Source: Candidatus Geothrix odensensis (lineage in GTDB: Bacteria; Acidobacteriota; Holophagae; Holophagales; Holophagaceae). From it: a stretch of 64,000 nt of DNA. How positions within the stretch are numbered: position 1 is the first letter of the stretch; each line of letters starts with the position of its first letter. Under the pieces are notes generated by a model, which was not told the origin of the DNA, searched no databases, and saw only the letters and a list, made by a program, of their open reading frames with translations. Below are positions 1 to 18,447 of the stretch, one piece after another. Both the position numbers and the translations under genes were made by a program. The stretch is from positions 16,654 to 80,653 of the forward strand of contig JADKCH010000012.1 in the NCBI GenBank assembly GCA_016714685.1, in the 5' to 3' direction.

Positions 1-243
1 GCCGTTCAACAGAATCGCCGCCCAAGTGCCTCGTCGCATGCCCCACTCCTGGATTCCCCGGTGCCAGGTCGTCGGCTGTGGCGACGGCCTGGTCAGGGTC
101 TGGTCTAGATCACACCACAAATCCAGGTCACCCGTGGATGGGGGTTTCTACCCAAAGGGGGACTGACCGCTTGGATTCGCCCTCAAAGGCCCCCTGGCCG
201 GAAACCTCCCGAGGCTGGGTGGTCGCCAGACGGCATGAAGGCC

Positions 244-278
244 CAAAAAAACGGCCCGCCATCTGGCGGGCCGTTTTG
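244..278 (-). terminator. Intrinsic terminator of the rpoB-rpoC operon
   Basis: Read on the minus strand, a stem of about 13 base pairs (AAAACGGCCCGCC pairing with GGCGGGCCGTTTT, loop AGAT) is followed directly by a run of T, just after the rpoC stop. This is a textbook rho-independent terminator and closes the ribosomal/RNA polymerase transcription unit. I see no gene between position 1 and this terminator. Confidence 0.9.
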
Positions 279-291
279 GGACCGGTACGGA

Positions 292-4530
<4,239 letters not shown>

Positions 4531-4574
4531 GTGGACCTCTCAAGTATTCGTCGGAAACGGAAGCGGAATCGAGA

Positions 4575-8966
<4,392 letters not shown>

Positions 8967-9273
8967 GGTTCGCTCCAGGTAAAGTTGGCGGAACCTTCTA
9001 TGGACGGCACGCGGTACGGCAAATCACAGCTGCGGGCCTTGAGCAAAGACGGCTTTGTCCCAGGGCTGAATGCCCTGGTACGGAATTACATGCGGTGGTG
9101 CGTGGTACCCCGGTACGAACCGATGGCCACCCTGCCACCCAGCGGTGGAAGGTGCGGCCCAGGAACGAGGATGGTGCTGCTACGGCGGGCGTTTGGCAAC
9201 CAGGGGCCTTTATGTAGGCGGTCCATCCGGGAATCCGGACGGAAGGAATAATCGTACCATATCCAGACAGAAC

Positions 9274-9312
9274 CGCAAAGCGTAAGGTGCGAGGGGCACC
9301 CTACGCTTTGCG
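9274..9312 (-). promoter_or_regulatory. Long hairpin in the rplL-rpoB intergenic region
   Basis: Two 17-base arms (starting CGCAAAGCGTA) form an almost perfect inverted repeat, with one mismatched pair, around a 5-base loop. No T run follows on either strand, so it is not a strong simple terminator. It sits just after the rplL stop and about 300 bases before rpoB. In E. coli this same interval carries a partial attenuator and an RNase III processing site, so a similar role is a reasonable inference. I see no gene in the remaining bases up to rpoB. Confidence 0.6.
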
Positions 9313-9330
9313 TTAATGCTGTATCGAGAA

Positions 9331-9708
9331 CTACTTGATCTCGACCTTGGCGCCAGCGGCCTCGAGCTTTTCCTTGATCTTGGCAGCCTCGTCCTTGGCC
9401 ACGCCTTCCTTGACGGCCTTGGGAGCGCCATCGACCAGGTCCTTGGCTTCCTTGAGACCGAGTCCGGCGACGATCTCGCGGACGGCCTTGATGACGTTCA
9501 GCTTGTTGGCGCCGGCGTCCATGAGCATGACGTTGAATTCCGTCTGCTCTTCCACGGCAGCAGCCGGGGCAGCACCGCCCGCAGCGGGAGCGGCGGCGGC
9601 AGCGGCGGACACGCCGAAGCGGTCCTCGAGGGCCTTGACCAGGTTGGCCAGGTCAAGGACGGTCATGGTTTCGATTTCAGCGATGAGCTGATCGGCAGTG
9701 AGAGCCAT
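9331..9708 (-). CDS. rplL: 50S ribosomal protein L7/L12
   Basis: The 125-residue stalk protein has the expected three parts. These are an N-terminal dimerisation helix region (residues 1-32), an Ala/Gly/Pro hinge (about 34-51), and a C-terminal factor-binding domain with the conserved [11 protein letters not shown] and [15 protein letters not shown] segments. Multiple copies bind L10 on the ribosome and recruit GTPase factors. The start is fixed by AGGAGG seven bases upstream. It follows rplJ by 49 bases in the same transcript. Confidence 0.97.
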   Translation of the reverse strand: MALTADQLIAEIETMTVLDLANLVKALEDRFGVSAAAAAAPAAGGAAPAAAVEEQTEFNVMLMDAGANKLNVIKAVREIVAGLGLKEAKDLVDGAPKAVKEGVAKDEAAKIKEKLEAAGAKVEIK

Positions 9709-9757
9709 GATGGCCTCCTAAAATTCGAAATGGGGTTTTGGATTCGGGGTTGGGGTG

Positions 9758-10246
9758 CTACTCGCCGGCCTTCTGCTTGCGGATGCCATCGAGGGCGACC
9801 GCCAGACCGGAGATGGGATAGGTCATGAGGTAGAGCAGCTTGGCGATCAGCACATCGCGGCTGGGCAGCTCGGCCAGGACCTGGAGCTGCTTGGCATCGA
9901 TCAGCTTGCCATCCATGACGCCGGCCTTGAAGGTCGCCGCGGGATTGTCCTTCAGGAAGCCGTTGACAGCCTTGGCCATGGCGACGACATCGTCGTTGGT
10001 GGTGGCGATGGCGCTAGCGCCCTTGAAGGAACCGCCCAGGGCTTCGAAGGACGTGTCCTTCACGGCCAGGCGGAGCAGGGTGTTCTTGCTGACACGGTAC
10101 TGGGCCTTGCTCTCACGGACGCTCTTGCGGAAGGCAGTGTCCTTCTCGACCACGAGGCCCTTGAATTCGATCACGACGGCCGAGGTGGCAGACGCGAAGG
10201 TTTCCTTGAGTTCGGCGACTTCGGCGAATTTCTTGGACTTTTCCAT
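9758..10246 (-). CDS. rplJ: 50S ribosomal protein L10
   Basis: The 162-residue protein forms the base of the L12 stalk. I place the start at the ATG at 10246 (MEKSKKFAEV) because TAGGAGG lies directly upstream; an in-frame ATG eight codons earlier lies inside the rplA coding end and lacks such a site. The ribosome-binding site overlaps the rplA stop, implying translational coupling. The 10-base gap leaves no room for the L10 leader structure that many bacteria carry between rplA and rplJ. Confidence 0.96.
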   Translation of the reverse strand: MEKSKKFAEVAELKETFASATSAVVIEFKGLVVEKDTAFRKSVRESKAQYRVSKNTLLRLAVKDTSFEALGGSFKGASAIATTNDDVVAMAKAVNGFLKDNPAATFKAGVMDGKLIDAKQLQVLAELPSRDVLIAKLLYLMTYPISGLAVALDGIRKQKAGE

Positions 10247-10256
10247 GGTCGGCCTC

Positions 10257-10946
10257 CTACTTCTCAACACTGGTGTTGAGGGTGACCGAGGGGCCCATGG
10301 TGGAGGCGATGTAGATCGTCTTCACGTATTTCCCCTTTGCCGTGGCGGGCTTGGCCTTGTGGACGGCATCGATGAGGGCCTTGGCGTTCTCTTCCAGCTT
10401 CTCGACGCCGAAGGAGAGCTTGCCCACACCGGCGTGGATGATGCCGGTCTTGTCGACCCGGTATTCCACCTTGCCGGCCTTGATCTCCTTGATGGCCTTG
10501 GCCACATCGAAGGTCACGGTTCCGGTCTTGGGATTGGGCATGAGGCCGCGGGGACCGAGCACTTTGCCCAGCCGACCGACGCCCTTCATCATGTCGGGGG
10601 TCGCGACGAGAGCATCGAAGTCGAGGAATCCGGCGGCGATCTTCTCCACCAGTTCATCCCCGCCCACGATCTCGGCGCCTGCAGCTTCCGCTTCCTTGAT
10701 CTTCTCACCGCCTGCGATCACAGCCACACGCATGGTCTTGCCCGTTCCGTGGGGCAGGACGATGGTGCCGCGGACCATCTGGTCCGCGTGGCGGGGATCC
10801 ACTCCAAGCCGCATGTGGACTTCCACCGTCTCGTCGAACTTGGCGAAGGCCAAGTCCTTCACAACGGTGAGCGCATCCTTCAGCTCGTAGGGGCGATCTT
10901 CGATCTTGGCCGCGGCAGCCCGGTACTTCTTTCCAGGTTTTGCCAT
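10257..10946 (-). CDS. rplA: 50S ribosomal protein L1
   Basis: The 229-residue protein matches the usual L1 length and carries conserved segments such as [11 protein letters not shown] and the C-terminal TMGPSV. L1 binds 23S rRNA at the mobile stalk near the E site and in many bacteria represses its own mRNA. The start at 10946 (MAKPGKKYR) is chosen because GGAG lies upstream; an in-frame extension of 19 residues has no family support. An unusual 123-base gap separates it from rplK. Confidence 0.96.
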   Translation of the reverse strand: MAKPGKKYRAAAAKIEDRPYELKDALTVVKDLAFAKFDETVEVHMRLGVDPRHADQMVRGTIVLPHGTGKTMRVAVIAGGEKIKEAEAAGAEIVGGDELVEKIAAGFLDFDALVATPDMMKGVGRLGKVLGPRGLMPNPKTGTVTFDVAKAIKEIKAGKVEYRVDKTGIIHAGVGKLSFGVEKLEENAKALIDAVHKAKPATAKGKYVKTIYIASTMGPSVTLNTSVEK

Positions 10947-11039
10947 TGTGGCTCCATTCGAACAATCTTCCGCGATGTCGGTCGCGGTGGCCGGGATCGC
11001 CACACGGCGTGGCTCTCCAACAAAAGCGTAAACGGGGTT

Positions 11040-11062
11040 CGCGCGGGTCCGGGACCCGCGCG
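11040..11062 (-). promoter_or_regulatory. GC-rich hairpin between rplK and rplA
   Basis: CGCGCGGGTCC and GGACCCGCGCG form a near-perfect palindrome a few bases after the rplK stop. No T run follows. A second weak hairpin (GTGGC/GCCAC, near 10987-11003) lies nearer rplA. Together they occupy the 123-base rplK-rplA spacer and could stall transcription, be an RNase site, or be an L1-related control element; the sequence does not decide. Confidence 0.35.
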
Positions 11063-11069
11063 AGGAACA

Positions 11070-11501
11070 TTAATCGACGACGTCGATGCCCATGGAACGG
11101 GCAGAGCCGGCGATGGAGCGAACGGCGGCATCAAGGCTGCCGGCAGTGAGGTCGGGCATCTTGACCTTGGCGATCTCGGCGAGCTCAGCCTTGGTGATCT
11201 TGCCGACCTTGGTCTTGTTGGGGGTGGGGCTTCCCTTCTCGAGGCCGAGCTTCTTCATGATCAGCACGGCGGCGGGCGGGGTCTTCAGGATGAAACTGAA
11301 GCTGCGATCCGCGTAGACCGTGATGACGACAGGAAGGGTCGTGCCCTTCTCGACGTTGTTCACCGACTTTGCGTTGAACTGCTTCACGAACTCCATGATG
11401 TTCACGCCGTGCTGACCCAGCGCGGGGCCGACGGGAGGGGCCGGCGTGGCCGAGCCAGCGGGCAGCTGCAGCTTGATGTAGCCAGTGATCTTCTTAGCCA
11501 T
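11070..11501 (-). CDS. rplK: 50S ribosomal protein L11
   Basis: The 143-residue protein begins [13 protein letters not shown] and has the Pro-rich [19 protein letters not shown] segment and a C-terminal rRNA-binding domain ending in GSARSMGI. It binds the GTPase-associated centre of 23S rRNA. The start at 11501 has GGGAG upstream; an in-frame upstream extension is rejected as it has no L11 character. Confidence 0.96.
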   Translation of the reverse strand: MAKKITGYIKLQLPAGSATPAPPVGPALGQHGVNIMEFVKQFNAKSVNNVEKGTTLPVVITVYADRSFSFILKTPPAAVLIMKKLGLEKGSPTPNKTKVGKITKAELAEIAKVKMPDLTAGSLDAAVRSIAGSARSMGIDVVD

Positions 11502-11592
11502 GTGAAGTCTCCCGCGGAGGATTCCGGCACATGCCGGCGACGTCCGCCTTGAGGGTGACGGGCCCTGAGGACCGCCCACCGGGGTTGAAAAG

Positions 11593-11654
11593 GTCCCGGT
11601 CGAAAGAGACCGGGACTGGAAAGTCTAACCTAAGGACTTCGAAAAGTCCTTAGG
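11593..11654 (-). promoter_or_regulatory. Tandem hairpins between nusG and rplK
   Basis: Read on the minus strand, the first hairpin (11629-11654) is a perfect 11-base-pair stem CCTAAGGACTT/AAGTCCTTAGG closed by a TTCG tetraloop. The second (11593-11616) is a 9-base-pair stem GTCCCGGTC/GACCGGGAC, followed by CTTTTC. The second resembles a weak intrinsic terminator, so this spacer may attenuate read-through from nusG into the ribosomal genes. The role is inferred from structure alone. Confidence 0.5.
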
Positions 11655-11666
11655 AGATATGGAACC

Positions 11667-12310
11667 CTACCGCTTTTCGACCTGGATGAAGTCCAGCTCG
11701 ACGGGGGTGGAGCGACCGAAGACGGTCACCATCACCTTGATGGTGGAGCGCTCCTCGTGGATCTCCTCCACGTCGCCCTCGAAGTTGGCGAAGGGTCCGT
11801 CGATGATGCGGACCTTCTCGCCCTTCTCGAAGTGGTATTTCGGCTTGGGCTTTTCCTGGGTCTCTTCGGTGTGGTGCATGATCTGTCGGACTTCTTCGTC
11901 CGTCAGGGGCGTGGGCCGCTTCTTGTTGGCCCCACGAAGCTCGTGACCTTGGGCGTGTTCCGGACCAGGTGCCAGTCGGCATCGGCCATCTCCACGGAGC
12001 CATCGGGCTTGCGCTCGACCTGGATCTGCACGAGCAGGTAGCCGGGGAACGACTTGCGCTTCTTGACGACGCGCTCCTTCTTGCCTGATTTCGCGTCGAC
12101 CTTCATCTCCTCGTAGGTCTCCTCGGGGATCTGAATGTCCCCGAAGCTGTCCTGGCGCTCTTCCATCTGGATGCGCTGGCGGAGATGCTCCATCACCTTG
12201 GCTTCATAGCCGGAATAGGTGTGGATGATGAACCACTTCAACTCGCGGCCCTGGGGCTGGGCCGGGGTGTCCTGCGGGGTTTCCTGGGGAATGCTCACGA
12301 GATCGGTCAT
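11667..12310 (-). CDS. nusG: Transcription termination/antitermination factor NusG, interrupted by a one-base frameshift
   Basis: The upstream frame gives the NGN domain ([12 protein letters not shown] to [10 protein letters not shown]). The downstream frame gives the linker and the KOW domain ([17 protein letters not shown] to [11 protein letters not shown]). The frames do not join: one base is missing at about 11930-11933, where reading GTG GGG GCC AAC AAG AAG instead of the present sequence restores [14 protein letters not shown]. Corrected length would be about 214 residues. NusG binds RNA polymerase and couples it to Rho or the ribosome. Loss would probably be lethal, so a sequence error in the C run is more likely than a pseudogene. 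Confidence 0.9.
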
Positions 12311-12323
12311 GCCTGCCTCCGCT

Positions 12324-12518
12324 TCAGCGAGTCTTCAGGAAGAAGTACGCGAAGCCCTTGGAGAGAACCCAGTCCACGGACCAGAGATAGATTCCGACGA
12401 ACACCGAAACGATGACCACCGTCCAGGCGGAGGTCATGACCTTCTCCTTGGTGGGCCAATCGACCCGATCGAGTTCAGCGAAGAGATCCTTGGCCTGCTG
12501 CTTGATGGCACCGATCAC
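12324..12518 (-). CDS. secE: Preprotein translocase subunit SecE
   Basis: This 64-residue protein has the short SecE form with a cytoplasmic amphipathic helix (LFAELDRVDWPTKEKV) and one transmembrane segment (about residues 32-52). It clamps SecY in the inner-membrane translocon. The predicted start is GTG. It lies 13 bases upstream of nusG, the usual secE-nusG pairing. Confidence 0.93.
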   Translation of the reverse strand: MIGAIKQQAKDLFAELDRVDWPTKEKVMTSAWTVVIVSVFVGIYLWSVDWVLSKGFAYFFLKTR

Positions 12519-12584
12519 GATGGACCCCGTGGATTGGACGATCAGAAAAACCTGGCCCCGAGCTGAAGCGCCGGGGCCGGGAAG

Positions 12585-12660
12585 TGGCAGGGGAGACAGG
12601 TTTCGAACCCGCGACCTGCGGATTTGGAGTCCGCTGCTCTACCAGCTGAGCTACTCCCCT
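12585..12660 (-). tRNA. tRNA-Trp (anticodon CCA)
   Basis: A 76-base cloverleaf reads AGGGGAGTAGCTCAG at the 5' end, with anticodon loop CTCCAAA, T arm GGTTCGAAACC and encoded CCA. The acceptor stem AGGGGAG pairs with CTCCCCT. Its place between rpmG and secE is the classic arrangement. Confidence 0.97.
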
Positions 12661-12715
12661 GTGGGACCGCCCGGCGACTGGTGGCGCCGGGCGGGAAACC
12701 CTTGGATCCCGAGCC

Positions 12716-12865
12716 CTACTTCGACTCGCGGTGGATCTTGTAACCGCCACAGAAACGGCAGAACTTGTTGAACTCAAGCTTGCCCGTGGTGGTCTTCTTG
12801 TTCTTGGTGGTGCTGTAGTTCTTGCGTTTGCATTCCGTGCACTGCAAGTGAACGATGTCGCGCAT
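12716..12865 (-). CDS. rpmG: 50S ribosomal protein L33, zinc-binding form
   Basis: The 49-residue protein begins MRDIVHLQCTECKRKNY and ends KFCRFCGGYKIHRESK. Cysteines 9, 12, 36 and 39 form the zinc knuckle of the C+ type of L33. TAGGAGG lies just upstream of the ATG. It sits between tuf and tRNA-Trp. Confidence 0.95.
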   Translation of the reverse strand: MRDIVHLQCTECKRKNYSTTKNKKTTTGKLEFNKFCRFCGGYKIHRESK

Positions 12866-12897
12866 GGTGACCTCCTAAGTCGGAGGGCGGATTGGCT

Positions 12898-14091
<1,194 letters not shown>

Positions 14092-14142
14092 GAATGCCTC
14101 CTGAAAGGTGGGAGAGAAGATGAAGGGGAACTGTGCGAAAGG

Positions 14143-14217
<75 letters not shown>

Positions 14218-14285
14218 CTTGAACACTCCCGCCGCCTGGCGGGTGACTGGACCGTCTTCCGGAGTGGTCCGGACGACGGGGAGGG

Positions 14286-14362
<77 letters not shown>

Positions 14363-14411
14363 GTGGAACTCCGAAAACGGGACCCAGCCTTCCTGGAAAA
14401 CTCCAGGGGAC

Positions 14412-14498
14412 TGGTGCCGAGAGAAGGATTCGAACCTCCGTAACGCGTTGCGTGGCAGATTTACAGTCTGCTGCCATTAACCACTCGGCCATCTCGGC
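14412..14498 (-). tRNA. tRNA-Tyr (anticodon GTA)
   Basis: An 87-base class II tRNA with a long variable arm. The acceptor stem is GCCGAGA/TCTCGGC, the anticodon loop CTGTAAA, and CCA is encoded. It is the first gene of the tRNA-tuf-secE-ribosomal cluster. A TTGACA on the minus strand at 14527-14532 could be a -35 element, but no good -10 follows. Confidence 0.96.
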
Positions 14499-14564
14499 AT
14501 GCTTGTCCGGTGCCCCTCCCGGGGCTTGTCAATGCATCCCTTCGAAGTCCCTGCCGGGGCTTCG

Positions 14565-14599
14565 TGTCAGGGGCACTGCGAGGCAGGGCTTTCCTGACA
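14565..14599 (-). terminator. Hairpin after rlmB, possible terminator
   Basis: TGTCAGG and CCTGACA arms flank an inner CTGC-GAG-GCAG stem, 17 bases beyond the rlmB stop and upstream of the tRNA operon. No T run follows, so termination is uncertain. Confidence 0.35.
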
Positions 14600-14615
14600 G
14601 GGAACTCGAAAGGTA

Positions 14616-15395
14616 TCACGGCAACGGAGGTGTCTCAAGGGGAAACTTCTGAAGTGGCACGGAGCTCATGACCTGGCTTCGTCGCGCCACCACGCGGAAG
14701 AGCGTGACTGCGGCGGCGGCGGATACGTTCAAACTTTCGATGCCCCCCGGCATGGGGATGTGCAGCAACCCATCACAGCGCTCGCGGATCTTCTGGTGCA
14801 GGCCTTCGCCTTCAGCACCGAGGACCAGCACTGTCGCACGGTCGAAGGGCTCATCGAGGTAGTCGCGGCTGCCTTCGCCGGCCGCCAGACCATAGATCCA
14901 GGCTCCGGCTTCCTTCAGGTCATCCAGGGCCCGGCCCAGGTTCACCACGCGGCAGACGGGTACCCGGCCCGCGGTGCCGGCGCTGGCGCGGATCACGGTC
15001 TCGTTCACCTGGGCCGACCGCCGTTCGGGCAGCAGCACCCCATCGACGGCAACCGCGGCCGCTGAGCGCAGGATGGCTCCCAGGTTGTGGGGATCCGTCA
15101 CTCCGTCCAATGCGAGCACCAGGGCCGCATCGCCCTTCTCCTTCAAGCGGGCAGCAAGATCTTCAAACTCCGCGTAGGCGAAGGCGCTGCCCTCGCCCAG
15201 CACGCCCTGGTGGCGCTGCCCCTGGCTGCGCCGGTCCAGCCCCTCCATGGGCTCCCGATGGATCACCACGCCGGCGGCGCGGGCTTCGGAGAGCAGCTTG
15301 GATACCCGCCCGAAGGCCGCCGGGGCCACCCACAAGGCGTGCAACTCGCCCCGGGACAGGGCCTCTTCGCAGGCATGGGGACCGAGGTAGCGCAA
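14616..15395 (-). CDS. rlmB: SpoU-family RNA 2'-O-ribose methyltransferase (RlmB-like)
   Basis: The protein has the three SPOUT motifs of the SpoU family: DGVTDPHNLGAILRS, VLGAEGEG and the C-terminal IPMPGGIESLNVSAAAAV. An N-terminal L30e-like substrate-binding domain covers about the first 75 residues. By family it would methylate 23S rRNA G2251 with S-adenosylmethionine. I propose the TTG at 15395 as start (259 residues), because the homologous domain begins there; the nearest ATG lies 99 bases earlier inside the neighbouring gene in another frame. The start is uncertain. Confidence 0.85.
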   Translation of the reverse strand: MRYLGPHACEEALSRGELHALWVAPAAFGRVSKLLSEARAAGVVIHREPMEGLDRRSQGQRHQGVLGEGSAFAYAEFEDLAARLKEKGDAALVLALDGVTDPHNLGAILRSAAAVAVDGVLLPERRSAQVNETVIRASAGTAGRVPVCRVVNLGRALDDLKEAGAWIYGLAAGEGSRDYLDEPFDRATVLVLGAEGEGLHQKIRERCDGLLHIPMPGGIESLNVSAAAAVTLFRVVARRSQVMSSVPLQKFPLETPPLP

Positions 15396-15397
15396 GG

Positions 15398-16780
15398 CTA
15401 GAACGTCTTCTTGAAGCCGAGGGCCATGAGATGCCCCATGCCCTCCATGCGGACGCGATTGACGGGAGTCGGGTCGAAGCCCCTGGCGCTCCAATCGCCC
15501 GTCAGGCGGCGGGTATCCTGATCCTCGCTCTGGCGGTACTGATACCCGAGGCTGATTTCGCCTCCCCAGACCTTGTAGCCCGCACCGAAGGAAAAGGCCG
15601 CCGTGCGGGTGCCGCCGAGCAGCGGCTCGGCGCTGGCCTCCTCCACGCTGCGCTGATCCAGGGCCAGGCCGCCACGCAGGGTCCAGAACTTCCCGAGCTC
15701 CACCTCCGCCGAGAGTCCCAGGCCCAGGTGGCTCTTGCCCCGGGGCAGCTCAGCGGGGGCCGAGACGGTGCCCGACGGCGTTGCCACCGTGGCGAAACCG
15801 GGGACGCGCAGGCCCGCCGAGGTCCACTTCAGGTCCGCCTCCCAGGTCATCATGGGCGTGAGGCGATGCCGCACCCCGAAGGTGGTCTGCGAAGGGAGTT
15901 CCAGCGTGGCGGAACCCGCTGTGGGAGTGGAACCGGCCAGCAGGATCGTGGCGCGGGCGGCCGCACCGAGCGGAGCGGTGCTCAGGCCGTCGTTCGCATA
16001 GTAGCCCAGCGGGACAGCCCGGTACTCCGCCTTCAGGTCCAGGTCGCCCTTCAGGCCCGACTGGTGCGCGAAGCCCAAGGTCCAGCGCGGGTTGATCGCC
16101 CAGCGCACGCCCAGAGAGTAGCTCGGCACCACCTTGTCCCCGCTCTGTCCGACCCGCTGCTCCACCAGGCCGTTCACCGCATTGGCACCGGAGGCCGGCA
16201 GGCTCGGATCATTGGGCACGTTCAGGCGCATGACGTTGCTGGAATCGTAGGAGAGGCGCGCCACGCCCAGGCCAAGCCCCACAGACAGGTTCGGGCTGAA
16301 GGCCCAGGCCGACTGGCCTTCGAGCCGACGGGCCGACAGGTCGATCCCATCGCCCAGGTAGCGGCTGGGTGCTTTGTCCAGAAGCCTACCGTGGCGGAGG
16401 TAGGGCTCGTCCAGCTTGAGGCCCAGGGTCAGTTTGGGCGACAGGCGAGCGGCCAGGCCGAAGGCGCCGAGGGTCCGGTTCCGGTCATAGCTGAAGTAGC
16501 TGTTGCGAACCGAGGTCTGCTCCGATTCCAGGCTCTGCTGGGTGGATGACATCTCCAGTCCAGCGGCCAGGTAGAAGCCGCCCTTCTCCTTGAGGGAGGC
16601 AAGCAGGGCGGGATTCAGTGCGGCGGCCTCGAGGCTGTAGCCGTAGGCCACCTGGGCGCCGCTTCGCGAGATGCCCACAGGGTCCGCGGCCGGCAGGGCC
16701 ATGCTCTGGGCAGCCACGGGCAGGGCGGCCAAGCCCACCGCCAACCCCATCCCGACACTTCCACGAACCAGCTGGACCAT
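15398..16780 (-). CDS. OmpP1/FadL/TodX-family outer-membrane transporter
   Basis: The 460-residue protein has a signal peptide (MVQLVRGSVGMGLAVGLAAL, cleavage near AAQ), the FadL-type mature start with GISRSGAQVAYG and EAAALNPALLA, many alternating amphipathic strands, and a terminal phenylalanine typical of beta-barrel proteins. FadL proteins admit hydrophobic compounds such as long-chain fatty acids. The start at 16780 has GGGAGG upstream; a second ATG seven codons earlier does not. It ends two bases before the proposed rlmB start, so the two are probably cotranscribed. Confidence 0.82.
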   Translation of the reverse strand: MVQLVRGSVGMGLAVGLAALPVAAQSMALPAADPVGISRSGAQVAYGYSLEAAALNPALLASLKEKGGFYLAAGLEMSSTQQSLESEQTSVRNSYFSYDRNRTLGAFGLAARLSPKLTLGLKLDEPYLRHGRLLDKAPSRYLGDGIDLSARRLEGQSAWAFSPNLSVGLGLGVARLSYDSSNVMRLNVPNDPSLPASGANAVNGLVEQRVGQSGDKVVPSYSLGVRWAINPRWTLGFAHQSGLKGDLDLKAEYRAVPLGYYANDGLSTAPLGAAARATILLAGSTPTAGSATLELPSQTTFGVRHRLTPMMTWEADLKWTSAGLRVPGFATVATPSGTVSAPAELPRGKSHLGLGLSAEVELGKFWTLRGGLALDQRSVEEASAEPLLGGTRTAAFSFGAGYKVWGGEISLGYQYRQSEDQDTRRLTGDWSARGFDPTPVNRVRMEGMGHLMALGFKKTF

Positions 16781-16893
16781 ACCCGACGCCTCCCGAGACA
16801 CGCTTCTTGAATGGCCCGAACCCGGGAAGGGTTCAAACCCAAGACTCCAGGATCGCCAAAAGGGCCCGAATCACCAAGTGCATTCCGCGCAAC

Positions 16894-17184
16894 TCAGCGC
16901 TCGGACTCACCCATGAAGCGCACCAACAGGCGGTCCACCAGTTCCCAGACCTCCAACAGGGCGGCCAGGCACATCACGAGGCCAGCCCCCAGGGCGAGGG
17001 CCCGGCCCCAAGGTCCCATGACCGCCCGACAGAGGTCCGGCCATTGCCAGAACAGGGACGGGAGCCTCAGCCGGCCATAAAAGGCCAGCGTTGACAGGAG
17101 CATCCCACCCCACAGCAGGTAGAAGAACCTCAGCGCTCGGAAGAGGACGTCCCAGGCGAAGGGACGGTGACGGGGAACAGGCAT
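16894..17184 (-). CDS. Small two-helix membrane protein, unknown function
   Basis: The 96-residue protein has two hydrophobic stretches, about residues 17-36 and 60-82, separated by a basic loop (GRLRLPSLFWQWPD). I do not recognise a family. It lies 29 bases downstream of the histidine kinase in the same direction and may share its transcript. Confidence that it is a real gene is moderate, from its position, membrane profile and the lack of a better frame. Confidence 0.55.
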   Translation of the reverse strand: MPVPRHRPFAWDVLFRALRFFYLLWGGMLLSTLAFYGRLRLPSLFWQWPDLCRAVMGPWGRALALGAGLVMCLAALLEVWELVDRLLVRFMGESER

Positions 17185-17213
17185 GGAGGAACCAGCATAG
17201 CCGGTCCGGTCGC

Positions 17214-18366
17214 TCAGTCATCCCCCGGAAGCTCGATGAAAAAGCGGGTGCCTTCGGTCCAGTTGGTGGTGAATCCCACCGTCCCGCCCAGCACCGTCTC
17301 ACCCAGCAGTTTCATGCTGTAGGTGCCCAGGCCGCGTCCGCAGTCCGCCTTGGTGCTGAAGGAGCGCTGGAATACGCCATCCGCGACCTCCGGCGCCATG
17401 CACCCGGGATTCTCCACGACGTAGCTGGGACGCCCCCCCCCGCCGTTCGAACCAGATCTTCGCCTGTCCCCCGGAAGGCAGGGCCTCCAGGGCGTTCATC
17501 ACCATGTTGCTGAGGATCCGGCACAAGATGGCCGGATCAGTGCGAAGACACCCAGCCTCGGGAGGGACGGGCAACCGGACCAGCCGGCCGGCCAGGTCGG
17601 AACCGAGGGCCACCTCCAACTCATCGAGCACGGCCTCGCAAGCGACATTCCGGAGGTCCGGCACCAACTCCCCGCACTCGGCCTGCAGGAGACGGCGCTG
17701 GGCGTCCACCTCGGCCGTGAGGTGGCTCGCCATGTTAAGCACGTGTCCCGCCACGGCGGCGGCGTCAGCGCCAGCCGCCTGGAGGATCTCCGCCCAACCC
17801 TGCAGGCCCTGGAGGGAATTCATGAGGTCATGGATGAAGATGCGCTCCAGGGTCTCGCGGCGCTTCAGGGCGCTGATGTCGCGGAGGGTGAGCAGGGTCA
17901 GGGTGTGCCCAGCCACCACCAGGGACGATGAACGCACCGCGAACTCCCGGGCCTCCCACCGTCCGTCGCGGCGCAGGCTGATCAGGCATTCGCCCTCGGA
18001 AGCCTGCCCTGTGGCCTGGCTGGCCAGGATGGAAAGCAGGGCTCCACACCGCCGGCAGGCCCTGGAACTCCCGCAGCCATCCGGTCCCTCATTGGCGTGG
18101 ACGCATTCAAGAGTCTCCCCAATCCGCAGCCCCCTGCAGCGGGCGGGCTCTCCCTGCATCAGCGCCTCGAGCAACACGGGATTGGCCGCCAGGATCTGGC
18201 GCTGCTCGTTGAGGATCACCGCGTAGCTGTCCACCGCTTCCAGCACCGCGTGGACCAACGCATCATCCAGGCACAGGCTGGCCATGTCATCCAATTGGGT
18301 CGCTGTGGCCCGGCCCGAAGGGGCGAAAAAGCCCCGCTTTCCCGCCAATCCACGGTCCACACTCAT
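17214..18366 (-). CDS. PAS-domain sensor histidine kinase, interrupted by a one-base frameshift
   Basis: The first frame holds an N-terminal PAS-like region with a cysteine cluster (C88, H90, C98, C104, C107), a DHp helix with phospho-acceptor motif FIHDLMNSLQG (H179), and an N box (ILSNMVMNALEA). The ATP-lid/G box (DCGRGLGTYSMKLL) and last strand (GTRFFIELPGDD) are in another frame. Removing one G from the nine-G tract at 17433-17441 rejoins them as GGGRPSYVVENPG, giving about 383 residues. No response regulator is adjacent, so its partner is unknown. A sequencing error in the homopolymer is the likely cause. Confidence 0.82.
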
Positions 18367-18447
18367 TCATGCCTCGTGGGACAAGTATCAGTGGCTCGGG
18401 GTGGCCCACAATAAGGGAATACCCTACTTTTCTTGGCCTTCCGGTCT

